Below are positions 1 to 19,700 of a DNA stretch of 64,000 nt, one piece after another. The stretch is from Mrakia gelida (Eukaryota > Basidiomycota > Tremellomycetes > Cystofilobasidiales > Mrakiaceae): positions 1,302,001 through 1,366,000 of the forward strand of contig BRON01000007.1 of assembly GCA_024345305.1 (NCBI GenBank). Reading direction: 5' to 3'. Position 1 is the first letter of the stretch, and each line of letters opens with the position of its first letter. Made by a program: the position numbers and the translations under genes. The notes beneath the pieces are model-generated. The model was not told the DNA's origin, did not search any database, and worked only from the letters and a program-made list of their open reading frames with translations.

Positions 1-7574
<7,574 letters not shown>

Positions 7575-7921
7575 CTCTTCCTTCTATGCTTTTGAGCGAA
7601 GAAGCGGGGTGAGCGTTTAGAACTGGAAGGAAGGGAGGACAAAAAGGCGAGAGCACGTCTCGGTCGAACTTTCGGATTTCCCCGTCAGCGCTGACTGAGG
7701 AGGATCCTCATCTAAATTTTCGACACATGCTATCGGTACTTGGAAGTGAAGTCGTCAGATTTGCTCCACGAGACAACGAACAAATTTTCGGCCGTCGAAA
7801 ATGAGCTCTCCTCGATGCGCTGGTCGCCTCGAACTCGACTCCCTTCTCTCCCTCTCCCTCCCAACGTCCATCTCCCCCCAGAACTCAAGTTCCACAGCAG
7901 CGACGACCCTCACAGGATGAT
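7575..7921. promoter_or_regulatory. Divergent intergenic region, ABCC copy 1 / PIG-H
   Basis: A 347-nt interval between two divergently transcribed start codons, so it should hold both promoters. It has an AT-richer patch around 7715-7730 but no TATA box or binding site I can name. Upstream ATGs at 7801 and 7815 open short frames that do not join the PIG-H frame without an unsupported intron. Confidence 0.4.
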
Positions 7922-8773
7922 ATGAGCCCCCCTCCTCGACTCTCCATCCATCACCCCCTCCCTCACCTCACCGAGTTCAGCGTCAGTCCTGCTCGAGTCT
8001 CGACAAGCTCAGGTCGACTTCTTCGTCTGGGTCTCGTCCTCGGAGCGATCGCCTCTTTGGCCAACAGGATCGATGTAAACCTTCTCAAAGAAGTAGGGAT
8101 CGGAGGCTTGAAGGAGCAGGTACGTTCTTCACTCGTTTTCAGTGCTGAGAGCTGGAACGAACAAAAGAACCGAGCTCATCATCTCCCTCCCTCCCCTGCC
8201 TCCCTTCCCTCCAGAGCTGGTCCCTCCTCCTTCCCCTCCTCGGCATCGCCCTGCTCTTACTCCATCTTCTCACCTTCAGGGCTTTACTATCAGGTACGCG
8301 TCTCCGCTTCATCTTCCCACCCTTGCCTTTCGAATCAAGCTCATTTTTCGACTCTTCCTCCCCTCGTTCAGAATCCATCACCCCCCTCCCCTCCCTCGGA
8401 CTCCTCCTTACAACTCGTCACGCTCGCCTCCTCTGCTCGACCACCACCACCCAAACCATGATTCCTCTAGACGAGATCATCGACGTCTGCATCAACGAAG
8501 GGCTGAGGAGATGGGCGGTCGTTGGGTTTCTTTGCGTGCTGAGGAAGGGAAGGGAGGAGAGCGTCGTCGTGTTCGAGGTGAGTTCTCTTCCGATCTCCCT
8601 CTCCCTCGACGTCTGCTCTCGAGAGAGGGAGCTGACGTTATTTCTCTCACGCGATCGGCTGATGGGATGTACAGGAAACGATGCCTAGGACGACGATGCT
8701 CATCGAGATTTACCACGGAGTCAGGGAGATCCTGTTTGATGAGTTCGACGAGGAGGAGGAGGAAGAGCTCTGA
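7922..8773 (+). CDS. GPI15: Phosphatidylinositol GlcNAc-transferase subunit H (PIG-H/GPI15)
   Basis: Subunit of the ER-membrane GPI-GlcNAc transferase that starts GPI-anchor synthesis by adding GlcNAc to phosphatidylinositol on the cytosolic face. I read four exons: 7922-8119, 8215-8293, 8372-8577 and 8675-8773, phases compatible, giving about 193 residues (human PIG-H is 188). The order fits the family: an LTEFSVSPARVS stretch resembling the conserved REF region, a hydrophobic segment (LVLGAIASLA), a second very hydrophobic one (LLLPLLGIALLLLHLL), then the PIG-H signature ESITPLPSLG ... FIPL-like TMIPLDEIIDVCINEGLRR ... TTMLIEIYHGVREIL and an acidic tail ending EEEEEL. The ATG at 7922 is chosen because it gives family length without extra introns. 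The paired hydrophobic segments are thought to form a membrane hairpin. Lies head to head with ABCC copy 1. Confidence 0.85.
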
Positions 8774-9533
8774 GTCGTTCGAGGTCGGGTGATGGAGTTG
8801 GAAATGGAGCCCGTAGCGCTATATATTGAGTTCCTACCCCTTCCTTTCCCTTCGATTGTCAGAAGAAGGACTGAAGCGGGTCTGGAAGAGGATCAGATCT
8901 CAGAGCTCGTCGCTCGACATCTCCCGGACTCGCTCTTCCTTCCCTCCGGACGGCCGAACGGCAGCGCGGCTCTCATCTTCAAGAATACATAGCATCTCAT
9001 CTCGCTGCCAGGGGCGTCTCCCGCTGCTTTGGTTCGACAGGCAGACGACCGCGACGCGTCGATCTCCGTCGAGATCCGACGTCGACCTTGGCCTCCCTTT
9101 TCGCCTCTCCCTTCCAGCCTCGACCTGAAGAAGAACTGCTTTTCTCGGTGGCACACATGCATCCTCGACAGCCAAGAAGGTCAAGGAAGCTTTTCATCAA
9201 GCTTTTTTCGGCGATTTCTTTCATGACGCGCAAAGGACCGGCGAAACAAGTGCGCCCTGACCTTGGTACGATCTGCAGCGCTGTCTTCTTTTTAGACGCA
9301 CTTTGAGGACTTCCTCGGTTCCCTCTTAACAGCTCCAAGTCTGGCGAGTCGTCCCGAAGGGGGTAGGAAGGTCGCACCGAGGACGGAATTGACAGATGCA
9401 AGACTCCAAAGAGAGGGAAGGAGGAATGACGGCTCGATGAACGACCGGTCCTGTTTTCCTTTCCTTCCTTCAACTACAACAACCTCCTTCCCCTCAACTC
9501 AACGACACTTTTCAACAACTAAGAACTTTCAAG
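8774..9533. other. Intergenic region upstream of the sugar transporter
   Basis: 760 nt holding the PIG-H 3' end and the sugar-transporter promoter/5' leader. A TATA-like CTATATATTG sits at about 8819-8828, but only some 45 nt after the PIG-H stop and 700 nt from the next ATG, so its role is unclear. The last 70 nt are a pyrimidine/CAAC-rich leader typical of fungal genes. No convincing ORF. Confidence 0.5.
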
Positions 9534-12500
9534 ATGGGAAAACCTTACTAGTGAGTCTCGTCCTTTTCCCTCAGACGTCGTCGGATCCGAAGGGACGGAC
9601 GAGTGAGGTCGAACGAACGAAGTCAAGGGCTGAACGCTGAACTCCTGCTCGTTCTTTCCCTCTCCTTTTCTGCTCCTGCCTTCGCTTCGTGCAAACTCTC
9701 GCGATTCAGTGGATTCCGAGGAAAGAGCCTCAACCGAGCCATCGCTACGATAGCAGGCCTTGGATTCCTGGTTCGTTCTCCCTCGTCTTAGTCGATCAGC
9801 AGCTTGCTCGTGCGACCTTGATTCCCTTTCAACCGCTGAAACGCCGTCGTTTCCCTTTTGCAGCTTTTTGGATATGATCAGGGAGTCATGGGAGGGCTCT
9901 TGACTCTGGACGAGGTGAGTGGAATACGAGCTTTGATGAAGCGAGAAGAAGACGAAAGAACGGAGGAGTTCAATCGCCTCGTCCGCCGAGTCTAACCGTC
10001 TCTTCCTCTCGTTCAGTTCGTCAAAGTCTATCCTGAGTTGGACACAGTCAACACCGAGGGAGCTCAGCAAGCGAGGAACTCTCAGATCCAAGGAGTCGCG
10101 ATCGGTGAGCTCTTTACTTCTTCGTTCAAAACGTCGAGCTCGACGAAAGCTGACTCTCTCTGCTTCGCTTGTTTACTTCCAGCGATTTACGAGATCGGTC
10201 GGTACCGCTTCTTTATTCTGATAGCAGAAACCCAAAGCTGAACTCTCATCTGTCTCGTAGGGTGCATGGCTGGAGCTCTTACCACGATCTGGGCTGGAGA
10301 TCGATTCGGACGAAGGAAGTGAGCTCGTTTTTTGTCGCGTCCCTCTCCAACTCGCTCTCTGCTCGCTGACCCATTCTTCCGTCTGCTGCAGGGTCATCTT
10401 CTTCGGTGCCGCAGTCATGACGGCCGGTGCGATCATCCAAGCTGCCAGCTTTGGTCTTCCAGAGTTCATCGTCGGTCGAATCGTGAGCTACAGTCTCGCT
10501 TCCCTGTTGAGCACTTTCGCGTCTCGCTGACTCGCTTCATCTATCGCAGGTAACTGGTTTCGGAAACGGATTCATCACTGCCTCGGTACCTGTTTGGCAG
10601 TCTGAGTGCGCCAAGGCAGAGCACCGGGGATATCTGGTTATGATTGAGGGAGCTTTGAGTGAGTCGAATCGTCGCGTTGTCTTTCGACGCGAACCTTGAG
10701 CTGACTGTTCAATTTGCTCTACCTGCCCCCACTTCTAGTCACCGCTGGAATCGCGATCAGTTATTGGGTCAGTTGGATCATCCGAGAACAGAGCTACGCG
10801 TCGAGAAAGCTGACTGAATTTGGTTGCTTCGCTCCAGCTCGACTTCGCGTTCTTCTTCGTCCCTGGAGAGGCCTCGTTCCGATTCCCCATCGCCTTTCAA
10901 ATGGTCTTCTCTATCGTCCTCATGGCAACGGTTCTTCAACTCCCCGAGTCTCCGAGGTGGCTGGTCAAGAAGGGGCGATTCGAGGAAGCTTGCAAAGTGT
11001 TCGCCGCTTTGGAGGACGTCGAGGACGATCACCCTGCCGTTCTGCTTCAAGTTGAGGAGATCAGAGCGACGCTCCCTTTGGTAGAGGGAGGAGCCGTCAA
11101 GGATATCTTCACCCAGGGAAAAGAAAAGCATGTGAGTCTCGCATCCTTAGTTTCGTCCAAGCTGAAATACACGACGCGACGAAGAACAGCGGATTATTTC
11201 TCCTTCCCTTCTTCTCTCATTCTAATGCCTCCACTCTTTTTTCTCTACGCAGTTCCACCGGGCCTGCCTTGGTTTCTGGGCTCAAGTCATGCAGCAGATC
11301 ACAGGTAAGCCGAGTCGAAAAGAAGCGCGTTTGAGCCTCGTGACGAAGTTGACGTTTCGTCCTCGTTCTTTTGAAAGGTATCAATCTCATCACTTACTAC
11401 GCCGCCACTATCTACGAAACTTCCATTGGACTTTCTCCTCTGAAGTCGAAAAGTGAGCTTCGCCTTCCTTTATGCGCTGCTTTCTCCCTTTGCATCACGC
11501 TGACGTCTTTCTCCTTCCTTTCCACAACTCCCTCTCCTCTTCACTATTCCCATTTACACTCATTTCTTTTCTGAGTCCTCGCGGCCTGCAACGGGACTGA
11601 AGCGAGTATACAATTTCTTTATCTGCGGTTGACGTGCGACAACTAACCGCCTCTTCGCCCTTTCTCTCGACTCCTGCAGTACTTCCTCGCGTCGTTCATC
11701 GCCGTCTTCCTCATCGAACGCGTCGGAAGGAGGAAGCTGATGCTCCTCGGAGCCGCAGGTCAAGCTGGGAGCATGGCTCTCCTCACAGTGTGAGTTCTTC
11801 TTCTTGTTCTCTCTTGAGTCTTCGCGTCCTTCCAATCGAGCTGATACTCGCAACTGGATCCAGGACAACCTACCTGGCCGCTAAGACGGACGCTCTTCCT
11901 TATCCTGGAAAGGATAACGCTTCCGCCGGAATCGTGAGCAGCCCGTCCTCGTTTCAAGGAACGAAGTGACCGAGGAAAGGATGCTGATTTCGACGCGTCC
12001 CTTTCTGCTCGTTTGTACAGGTTGCTGCTATACTGCTATTCGTTTTCAACACTTTCTTCTCGATCGGTTGGCTCGGAATGACGTGGTTATATCCCGCTGA
12101 AATTGTGCGTAAAAGATTGGCGCGACTCGCCTTGAATCAAACGCTGACTTCGACGCGTCTTTCCCCAGGTTTCCCTTCGAATTCGAGCACCCTCCGCTGG
12201 TATCTCGACATCCGCCAACTGGGTCTTCAACTTCATGGTCGTTCTCATCACTCCTATCGCCTTCAACACGTGAGCTTCCCCTTCTCCTCCGTCGCGAGCC
12301 CTCCTTCACGCACTCACGTCCGCCTCTCCTCCCCTCTCGTTTGCAGAATCGGATACTGTGAGTTGCTCAAAGCTTGACTCATCTCGTTGATTTCCGAATT
12401 GCTGATCCATCTCTCCTTGCTCATCTCCAGATACTTACACCGTCTTCGCCTGCATCAACTTCCTCATGGTCCCCACCGTCTACTTCCTCTACCCCGAGAC

Positions 12501-12884
12501 TGCTCACCGATCTCTCGAGGAAATCGACGAGATCTTCCTTCACTCGAACCCTATGACTCCCTGGGACGTCGTCAAGGTTCGTTCTCGCCTCCCTCACCCC
12601 GTCATCATCTCCTAGACTTCGTCGCTAATCGACGCGCGTCCTCCCCTCATCGTTTCTTCACTTCCCATCTCGGTCAGATCGCCAACGACCTCCCTAGACG
12701 AATTCACGCCGACGAGAAAGCCCAAGACCCCGAGGCGGCCTACGCCATTCGAGAGAGGAAGGGATACGACAGCAAGGACGGAGAGAAGGACGAGACGGAG
12801 CACGTCGAAAATCGAGGAGGAAGGAGGGACTTCACCGCCGAGGAGGAAGAGGAGGAGAGGACCAGCAGGACCAGCAGCACCTAG
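9534..12884 (+). CDS. MFS sugar transporter (SP family, hexose/lactose-permease-like)
   Basis: Twelve-helix plasma-membrane sugar porter of the major facilitator superfamily; substrate not predictable. The ATG at 9534 starts a short exon (MGKPYY, codon split by GTGAGT). Following exons give family motifs in order: GYDQGVMGGLLT (helix 1), AGDRFGRRK (loop 2-3), PESPRWLVKKG and the central loop, QQITGINLITYYAATIY (helix 7 region), IERVGRRKL (loop 8-9), PAEIVSLRIRAPSAGISTSA (helices 10/11) and PETAHRSLEEIDEIF after helix 12. The C-terminal tail is long, charged and acidic (EEEEEERTS). At least a dozen short introns, including a 15-nt microexon at 10183-10197. Convergent with the nucleoporin gene; the stops are 76 nt apart, so 3' UTRs probably overlap. 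Confidence 0.95.
10183..10197 (+). other. 15-nt microexon of the sugar transporter
   Basis: Exon CGATTTACGAGATCG between an acceptor TTCCAG and a donor GTCGGT. Spliced in, it gives GVAI-AIYEI-GCMAGAL, which matches helix 2 of sugar porters; both codon phases close. Confidence 0.75.
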
Positions 12885-12960
12885 ATTTCGACTCTTTAGA
12901 TTTCTTAGACGACGATGAACGACTGCTTTTCAATTCGCGAGAAGGAAGGAATAAAGCATA

Positions 12961-15900
12961 TCATTTCAGCGAATCTGCCTTGACTGAGAGGTCGTCGAGT
13001 TTCTTGGTGACCGACGCGATGAGTTTCGATCTGAGCGAGGTCAGAAGCGAGGGAGAGAGTCAGCTTTTGGGCGATTCGAAGTGGAAATGACGAAGACAAA
13101 GATAGTGGGATTGGACGTACTCAGCAGCAAGTTGTTGTTCGAGTCTAGCGAGTTGATGTTTCCCCAGAGCGGCCGACTGTTGTTTCTTCTGCTGAGATCG
13201 TTCGGCGTCGTTTCGAGCGAGCTCCTCCAGTTTCGGTCGGAGCAGTTGAAGGTGGTTCTCGAGCTGAACGTCACGAAGTTCGGAAGAAGAAGAAGAAGAA
13301 GAGAGTCAGTTCGACGAAGCGAAGAGCGAGGAAGACGCGACGTCGCGAAAGAAAATCAAGCACTCACGAGAGCTGTCCTCGCCTTCAACCCTCCTCCCTC
13401 GACGGCCCTCTCGACCTGCGACCTCACCTCCTCCTTCATCCTCCCCAGCTCCCCGAACCACTTCTGCTCGTAGTCCGACAGCAAAGGCTGATGGTTATCC
13501 ATCAACTTCTGCAAGACCTTGTCCACCCTCCCAATCAACGCCGACTGAGTCTCCATCACCCTCTCGACGCGATTCCTCAACCCTTCCTTCCCTCCCACTC
13601 CAGCCTCCCCGTTCCTCAGATCCGAAGCCATGTCCGAGACCGAAGCGAGCTTGGAAAGCTGTCGTTCGAGTTCCTTGAGTTGAAGGTCGAGGCGAGCTTG
13701 GACGGTCGATCCAGCGGAGAGGGTGTCCCTGATGTCGGATCGGAAGCTCTGGACGGTCTTGCCGAGGAAACGAAGGTTCTCGGGGGAGATGGAGTCAAGA
13801 GGTTTGCCGTTGCTTTGAGGGAGGACGACACGAGGTTTGGTCGGGAGTCCTGAGCGGTCGGCGAGGATGGGAGGGATGGTGAAGGGTTCGACGCCGAGGA
13901 GGGAGATGTAGTGGGAAGTCGAGGAGGACGCGGAGGGAGTCGTTGGGAGGGAGGAGGGGAGTTTCGCGGGCGAGAGGGAAGGTGAGGGTGGAGAGTCGAC
14001 TCGAAGGGAGAGTTCGAGACCGACTTGTTGAAGGGAGGAGGTGAGAGCGAGGAGGGAGTACGAAAGGTAGACGTCCGAGATGATGGCGACCGAGTGGATG
14101 GGAGCAGACGTTCTGAGGATACAAGGAGAACGGCAGAGGTCAGCGAAGGTCGACGGAGGGTTCAAGAGAGGTCGAGAGACTCACCCGTCCGATTCAGATC
14201 GCGTATCAACGACCATCACGACCTCCGACTGGGTACCGCGGCCGAAGAATCGATCCAGCTCGGTGTCCCTCTTCTCCTCGTCCGTGATCGCCAGAGCTTC
14301 GCTCAACGCGTCCATCCATTTCCTGAGAACGATGCAGTGGACTCCGAAGGCGTGGTAGATGTAGATGGTGTCCTCGTAGAGAGGATCCACGAGGGCGGTG
14401 GGATCGATGTCGAGGGACGACGAGGAAGACTCGATGCTGGGGAGGATGTTGAGGTCGATCGATTCGTAGACTGCAAGTACTGGATTCGAGTGAACGGTTT
14501 CCTGAGAGAGCAGAGAGAGAGACGCGTCAACATCCAGGAGAACGAAGGGCGAGAACGCGAGACGAGGAGCTCACTTGTCGACCAACCCACAGAGCCTCCA
14601 TCTTCTCGACCTCCAGACATAGATCCACCTTCCCGTCCTCAAAGACAAGTCCCAGCACCGTCATCTCACTCTTCCTGCCAGCCTTATCCTCTCCCTCATC
14701 TCCCGCATCCTCGTCCCTCGAGCCTCTCACTCCTCCTCCACCTCCCAGCAAGAAGATGTCCGTCGCTCGTGGGATGTCGTCTCCGTCGAGCTCCCTCGGT
14801 GCTGGCTGGAAGAGGAAGGGTCCTTGGACGAGGGGTTTTCGACTTCCTGCACTGGTTGGAGGGTGAACCAGGACTGGTTCCGAGGAGTCGTCGACCTCCA
14901 TGGTTGCTGGGTTCGAGGAGGTCACGTCGGAGACTTGGGAGAGGAGGGAGGAGAGGAACGCGGTTTGAGCTTGGTAGCGCGTCGAGAGGAGGGAGGGCGC
15001 TGGAGTTGTTCGAGCTGGGGAGTGAGAGGTTGATTGGGATGGCGAAGAAGCTGGTAGGGATGCGATGTAGGAGAGTTTGGAGGAGGTGAAGGCGGAGAGG
15101 GAGCGAGTGTAGGCTTCGGAGACGAGGCTGAGAAAGGGAAGGAAGAGGTGAAGGTCAGCGCGAGCTCGTTCCGACCAACGCAGCTCTCAAAGTCGATTCT
15201 CTCGTTCTGCCAAATGAAGATAGCACTCACGCGTTCTTCGGTAAGAAAGGGCAGACTCCATAGATGTCTCCGTTTCCCATCAGAGCGTAAACGCTGAGAG
15301 CTCCCCAATCTCCCTCTCCTCGACCCAAGCAGAAGCTCACGGCATCCCTCTCCCCGGGCTCTTCCGCTGACAGCCACCTGGATCCGCCCTCTCGTGGAGG
15401 AACGACTGATACGAGCTGCTGAGGTTCCTCGGCGTCCTGAAGTGGGTCGTACTCGCGAAGGAGACCGTCGAGGGTGAGGACGAGGAGGGAGGAAGCGTTC
15501 TCTCCCCATGGGTGCCAGAGGACTTTGGTGAGGGATGGTGTGGTAGAGGTGGATGGAGAGTGGTGGTAGGCGCCGACTGGGATGGATCTGCAAGCGAGAT
15601 AGCCAGGGCTGGGTCAGAGGTAGCTCGGGCAGACGGTGGACGGAGGGCAAGAAAGGAAGGAGAGGTGAACTCGAGACGAACCTGCACTGGATGAGAGGAG
15701 CGACGAGATTGATGTAGCCTGGTCTCGGGAGCACGAGTACGACAAGTTGGTGAGCTCCGACCACAGCGAGAAGTTTTCCAGTAGGGTTTGGGATGAGGGA
15801 GAGGACGGGGAAGGTGAGGTCGGACGAGTTCAATGTCTGGAGGAAGGAAGGGAGGGAACAAGGTCAGCGAATCGTTCAGTGTCGCAGCAAGTTCGATCCA

Positions 15901-16306
15901 AGTGGTGCTGGATAGAGAGGCCTATATACGAGAGCTGCCATACGCCCTGTCGGAGATGCTCTGCAACCCTTGAGCTCGAAGAAGCCTTGAAGAGATCAAC
16001 CTCCTTCCTCTCCACCGCCTCAGCTCCCCTCCTTCCCTCTTGCCTCCCATCCGATTATCCTGTTGAACGAGTCAGACTCACCTTGTACCCAGCTCGTCCA
16101 CCACTCTTCACATCTCCCAAACTGCACATCCTGACCTCCTTCCCAACGGCGACGATGAGGTCTCCCCCTCGAACGACCATCGTGTTCCTCTTCGCCGCAG
16201 AAGAAGAGGTCGACGAGGAGGACGAAGACTCGGCTTCCCCTTCGCTTGCTGGAAGCTCGAAGATGGCGTGGTTCGATAACGACGAGAGCCAGGAATCGTT
16301 GGACAT
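12961..16306 (-). CDS. Nuclear pore protein of the Nup82/Nup88 family
   Basis: Nucleoporin of the cytoplasmic face that anchors the mRNA-export platform (with Nup159/Nup214 and Nsp1/Nup62 partners in other fungi). Starts at the ATG at 16306 (MSNDSWLSSLSNHAIFELPA). The N-terminal half reads as a beta-propeller: MVVRGGDLIVAVGKEVR, then NPTGKLLAVVGAHQLVVLVL, HPWGENASSLLVLTLDGLL, a DP-containing blade and DIFLLGGGGG. The C-terminal part is helical and coiled-coil, with repeated QLKELERQLSKLASV, MDNHQPLLSDYEQKWFGELG and LRPKLEELARNDAERSQQKK stretches. The last exon ends KLDDLSVKADSLK and the stop is at 12961-12963; a GTACGT donor joins it in phase to the preceding exon (LEQQLAAE). Ser/Gly-rich insertions interrupt the propeller. 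Fungal counterparts are named Nup82; I leave the symbol blank. Confidence 0.88.
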
Positions 16307-16764
16307 GGCGAGAGAGAAGTGACCGGGGAGAGGAAGGGGGAAGGGAGGAGGGGAGGAGGAGGTGGGGATCAGCTCGAAGTCGATCGTCGAAGCTCGCAGA
16401 CTTCCTTCCTTTCCTTGCCGACGGAAAGTCGGAACGAGTGGTCTCTTCTATGAAAATCTTGTTCGCAGAGAGAAGTCGTCATGATTCGAAGAGAACGCTG
16501 AAAAAGTAGAACTAGGGCAAAGCTGAGTCGGGTACGGTAAGAAAGACCTGAAAGGAACGAGCCTTGCGACGCGACGGCGAACGAAAACGTTACTTGGGAG
16601 AACCGGAACAGAAGAAGGGAGAGCAATATGGAAGGTGAGGAAACGGGGAAGGCCCAAGCAAAGTCGGCCTTCAGAAGGCAGATAAAAGCGAGCGAAGGGG
16701 AGGGACGACGATCAGTCGACGCGAAGTGAACGGACGCGAGTTCGTGCTAGAAAGCTGAACGAAC

Positions 16765-19700
16765 CTAGTGCCAGGCTCCAGTGTTGGGAGCGTCTCCGAA
16801 GATCTTGGTGACGGGGTCCACGAGAAGGCGTCGGCAGCCGGTGTAATCGCTGAGGAGGAGGGTGAAGAAAAGAGGTTAGCTTTTGGAGACGAGTGACGCG
16901 TAGGACGTGGCGAAAGAAAAGTATACAGACCACCCTTGAAAACTCACCTGGTTCCCCCACTGTAAAGAAGAGGTAGGTGTATCAGTAGAGCGTTTCGATA
17001 CCGAGGGAAGAGTAGAGCGTGACTTACCCCTGAGAAGGAAGAGAAGAAGAGTCGCGAGTCAGCGAGATTGATTGAAGGAGGACGCGCCGACGAGAATCGA
17101 ATCATCAGCTCGACTCACAGGTAGGCTCCAGCTCAGTCTGCTGGAGAACGGCGTAGATGATGACTCCAGCGAGAGAGACTCCAGCCCCGAAAGCCGTAGC
17201 GAGCACGTAGTTGTCTGGAGAAAGAAACGAAGTGAGCAACACGGCGAGGAGATCGGAGGGAGGATTGGGGCGAACACTTCGACCACCAAGCCTGAGATGA
17301 TCAAAAAGAGCCGATCAGTCTACACGAAGAGAGACAGATCATTCGAGAGAGCTTGACGCACGAGGTACTTCTTCTTGATGTAGACCTGGAACACTGGGGA
17401 AGAGGAGGAAGTAAGACGAACGAGGTCAGATCATTCTGTCGCTCTGCAGCCCTTCTCCCACCAGACTCGATTCTCTCGGAGAAACTGGAATCGAGCCCAA
17501 AGTGAGATGACTCACCCCATCCAAAAATCAGATTCCAGAACCAAACACCGACGTTACTGTAGGTTCCTGTCGAAGAGGAAGGAGAAGCGGACGAGGATGG
17601 AAAGGTCAGCGTCGGAGCGTGGAGAGATCGCTCGAGAAACAGCTTACCCCACTGAACCGCTCCCATGAGCAACACAGGTACGTGAACTGAAGCGACCCAG
17701 CTCTTCGGCCATCTCTTAGCGGCAAAGTCTATCGGTCCGCGAGAAAGAGGGAAGACGCGTCAGTCGATTCAACGCTTCGTTTCTCTCCTCTCCTCGCTCT
17801 CTTCATCCATCGGCGAATCGCAGGGCAGGACTCACAGAAGGGAATGACGAGGAAGAAACCGACGAGGAAGGAGTAGATGAGTTCGGGGTAGAGCCCTCCA
17901 GTTCCGAAGACACGATGGGGTCCAAGCGATCCCCAGAAGACGGACGCGCTTTCGAAGGTGGGGAGGAAGACGAAAGGTCAGGGAGAGCAAGGACGAGACG
18001 GAAATCTGCGAGACCGGGTACTAACGTGAAGAAGGTTTGGATTCCGTTGCATACGAACTTGTTGGGCTGTTCGAGGCATGAGGGAGGAACGATTAGATCG
18101 TCGTCGACGAGGCTCGAGAGACGCTTCGATCTTCGCGACTCACCTGATCGGGTTGACAGAGCTTGGGTACCGAGGCAACTTGGTAGTTCACAGCAGCCAT
18201 TCCAGAGAAGGCGGCGATGGCTGAAGAGGGGAGAAGGGAAGATCAGGATTCGATCAGAACGAACGACGCGACGAAACGAAACGAAAGAAAAGGGAGGCTC
18301 ACTCGCTCCGACGATCTGCACGACGAAAGTGTGTCTCTGACCGATCTTGAGGTAGTGGGCGAGCTTGAGATCCTGAGCGAAGAGAAGAGCGTTGATCCTG
18401 CGAGAGAGAGAGGGGAGGTTAGTGCGCGGACGGACGAGGAGAGGAGGGAGGGAAAGCGGGAAGAAGGAAACTGACGTGGTCATGACTCCGACTGGGAGAT
18501 ACGAGGATAAAAGTAGAGTCAGCGCGTTGGCAGCGGGTGGCGATTGTGGAAGACAACGAAAGACGAACATGTCTGCACGGAGGATGAAAGAGACGGGAAG
18601 TCAGCGTCGGCTCTTGTCGTCGTCGCGCGTCGAATCGCCTGACCTTGAAGTAGTTCATCGCCAAAGCGTTCTCGGGGTAGATGAGACCACCAATGAACTC
18701 AGCAAACACGTTGAGAGTAATTTCGGTACCTGTCACACTATACGAAGAAACGTGAGAGAAGAAAGAAGCGACGTGAGCCAGAAGAAGCGACGCGAGGCTG
18801 AGGTCGAGGAAAATCGACGCTGCAGATCCGGGCGCGAGGAGCTCACCTGTAGACGATTCCGATGGGGATCAAAAACAGGAGACAGAGGAAGATCCCGAAG
18901 AAAACTAGGAGGAGGAAGCGGGTGCGGAGGAAGAGACGAGTCAGCATCGCTCGACGCGACTTCGCGTCGCTCTCGCAGCAGAAAGCAGAAAGAGTCAACT
19001 CACTGGCGGACACAGAGGTATGAGTAGGGTAGCAAGTGAGTCCTATAACTCCAAGGACGACTGCGAAGATAGTCAAGCCGAGGTACCACGTCTCTGGGAC
19101 TTCGGAGTACCTGATTCGAAAGGACGGTCAGCGACGCGCTCGAAAAACTGCGAGAGAGAGGAGACGAAAGATGCTCACTTCGCCATCTGCTGGTTATGAT
19201 AATCCTTGAAGGCAGAGTTCCTGATACGGATGAGAGCAGGTTCAGTCAATCTCTATGCGCCAGCGACGCGTCCTCGTCCCTTCGTTCAACTCACCCCTTC
19301 TGGCCGGCTCGGATACTCTTGTACGCCGTCTTGAAGCCGTTGACGATCTCCCTTCGGTGGTAAAGAAGAGTGTGGCAGACGAGGGCCGAGTCTGAACGAG
19401 CGAAGAGCGAAAGTCAGCGAGATGGTAGAGGTGAAACAAGAGAGAATGGCTCGAGGACTGACAGGCGGCGAAGAAGGCTCCGTAGAGAACGATTTGAGAA
19501 GCTGCCATGTATGGTCGAGAGTAACTGATCGAGAGAGAGTAAAGGGTGAGAAGGTGGGAGGAGGTCAAATCGAGGGAGGGCGGAAGAGAAGAGGGAGGTT
19601 AGGAGAGAGGAGAAGGAATCAGGAGCGACGAGGACTCACGCCTCGTATCTCTTGTAGTCGAGGTTCTTCGTGATGGGATCGAGGATCCTAGTGACGTTGA

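Noticed and set aside
7801..7921. Earlier ATGs (7801, 7815) as PIG-H start
   Set aside because: Their frames stop before 7925 and no canonical intron joins them to the PIG-H frame; the 7922 start already gives family length.
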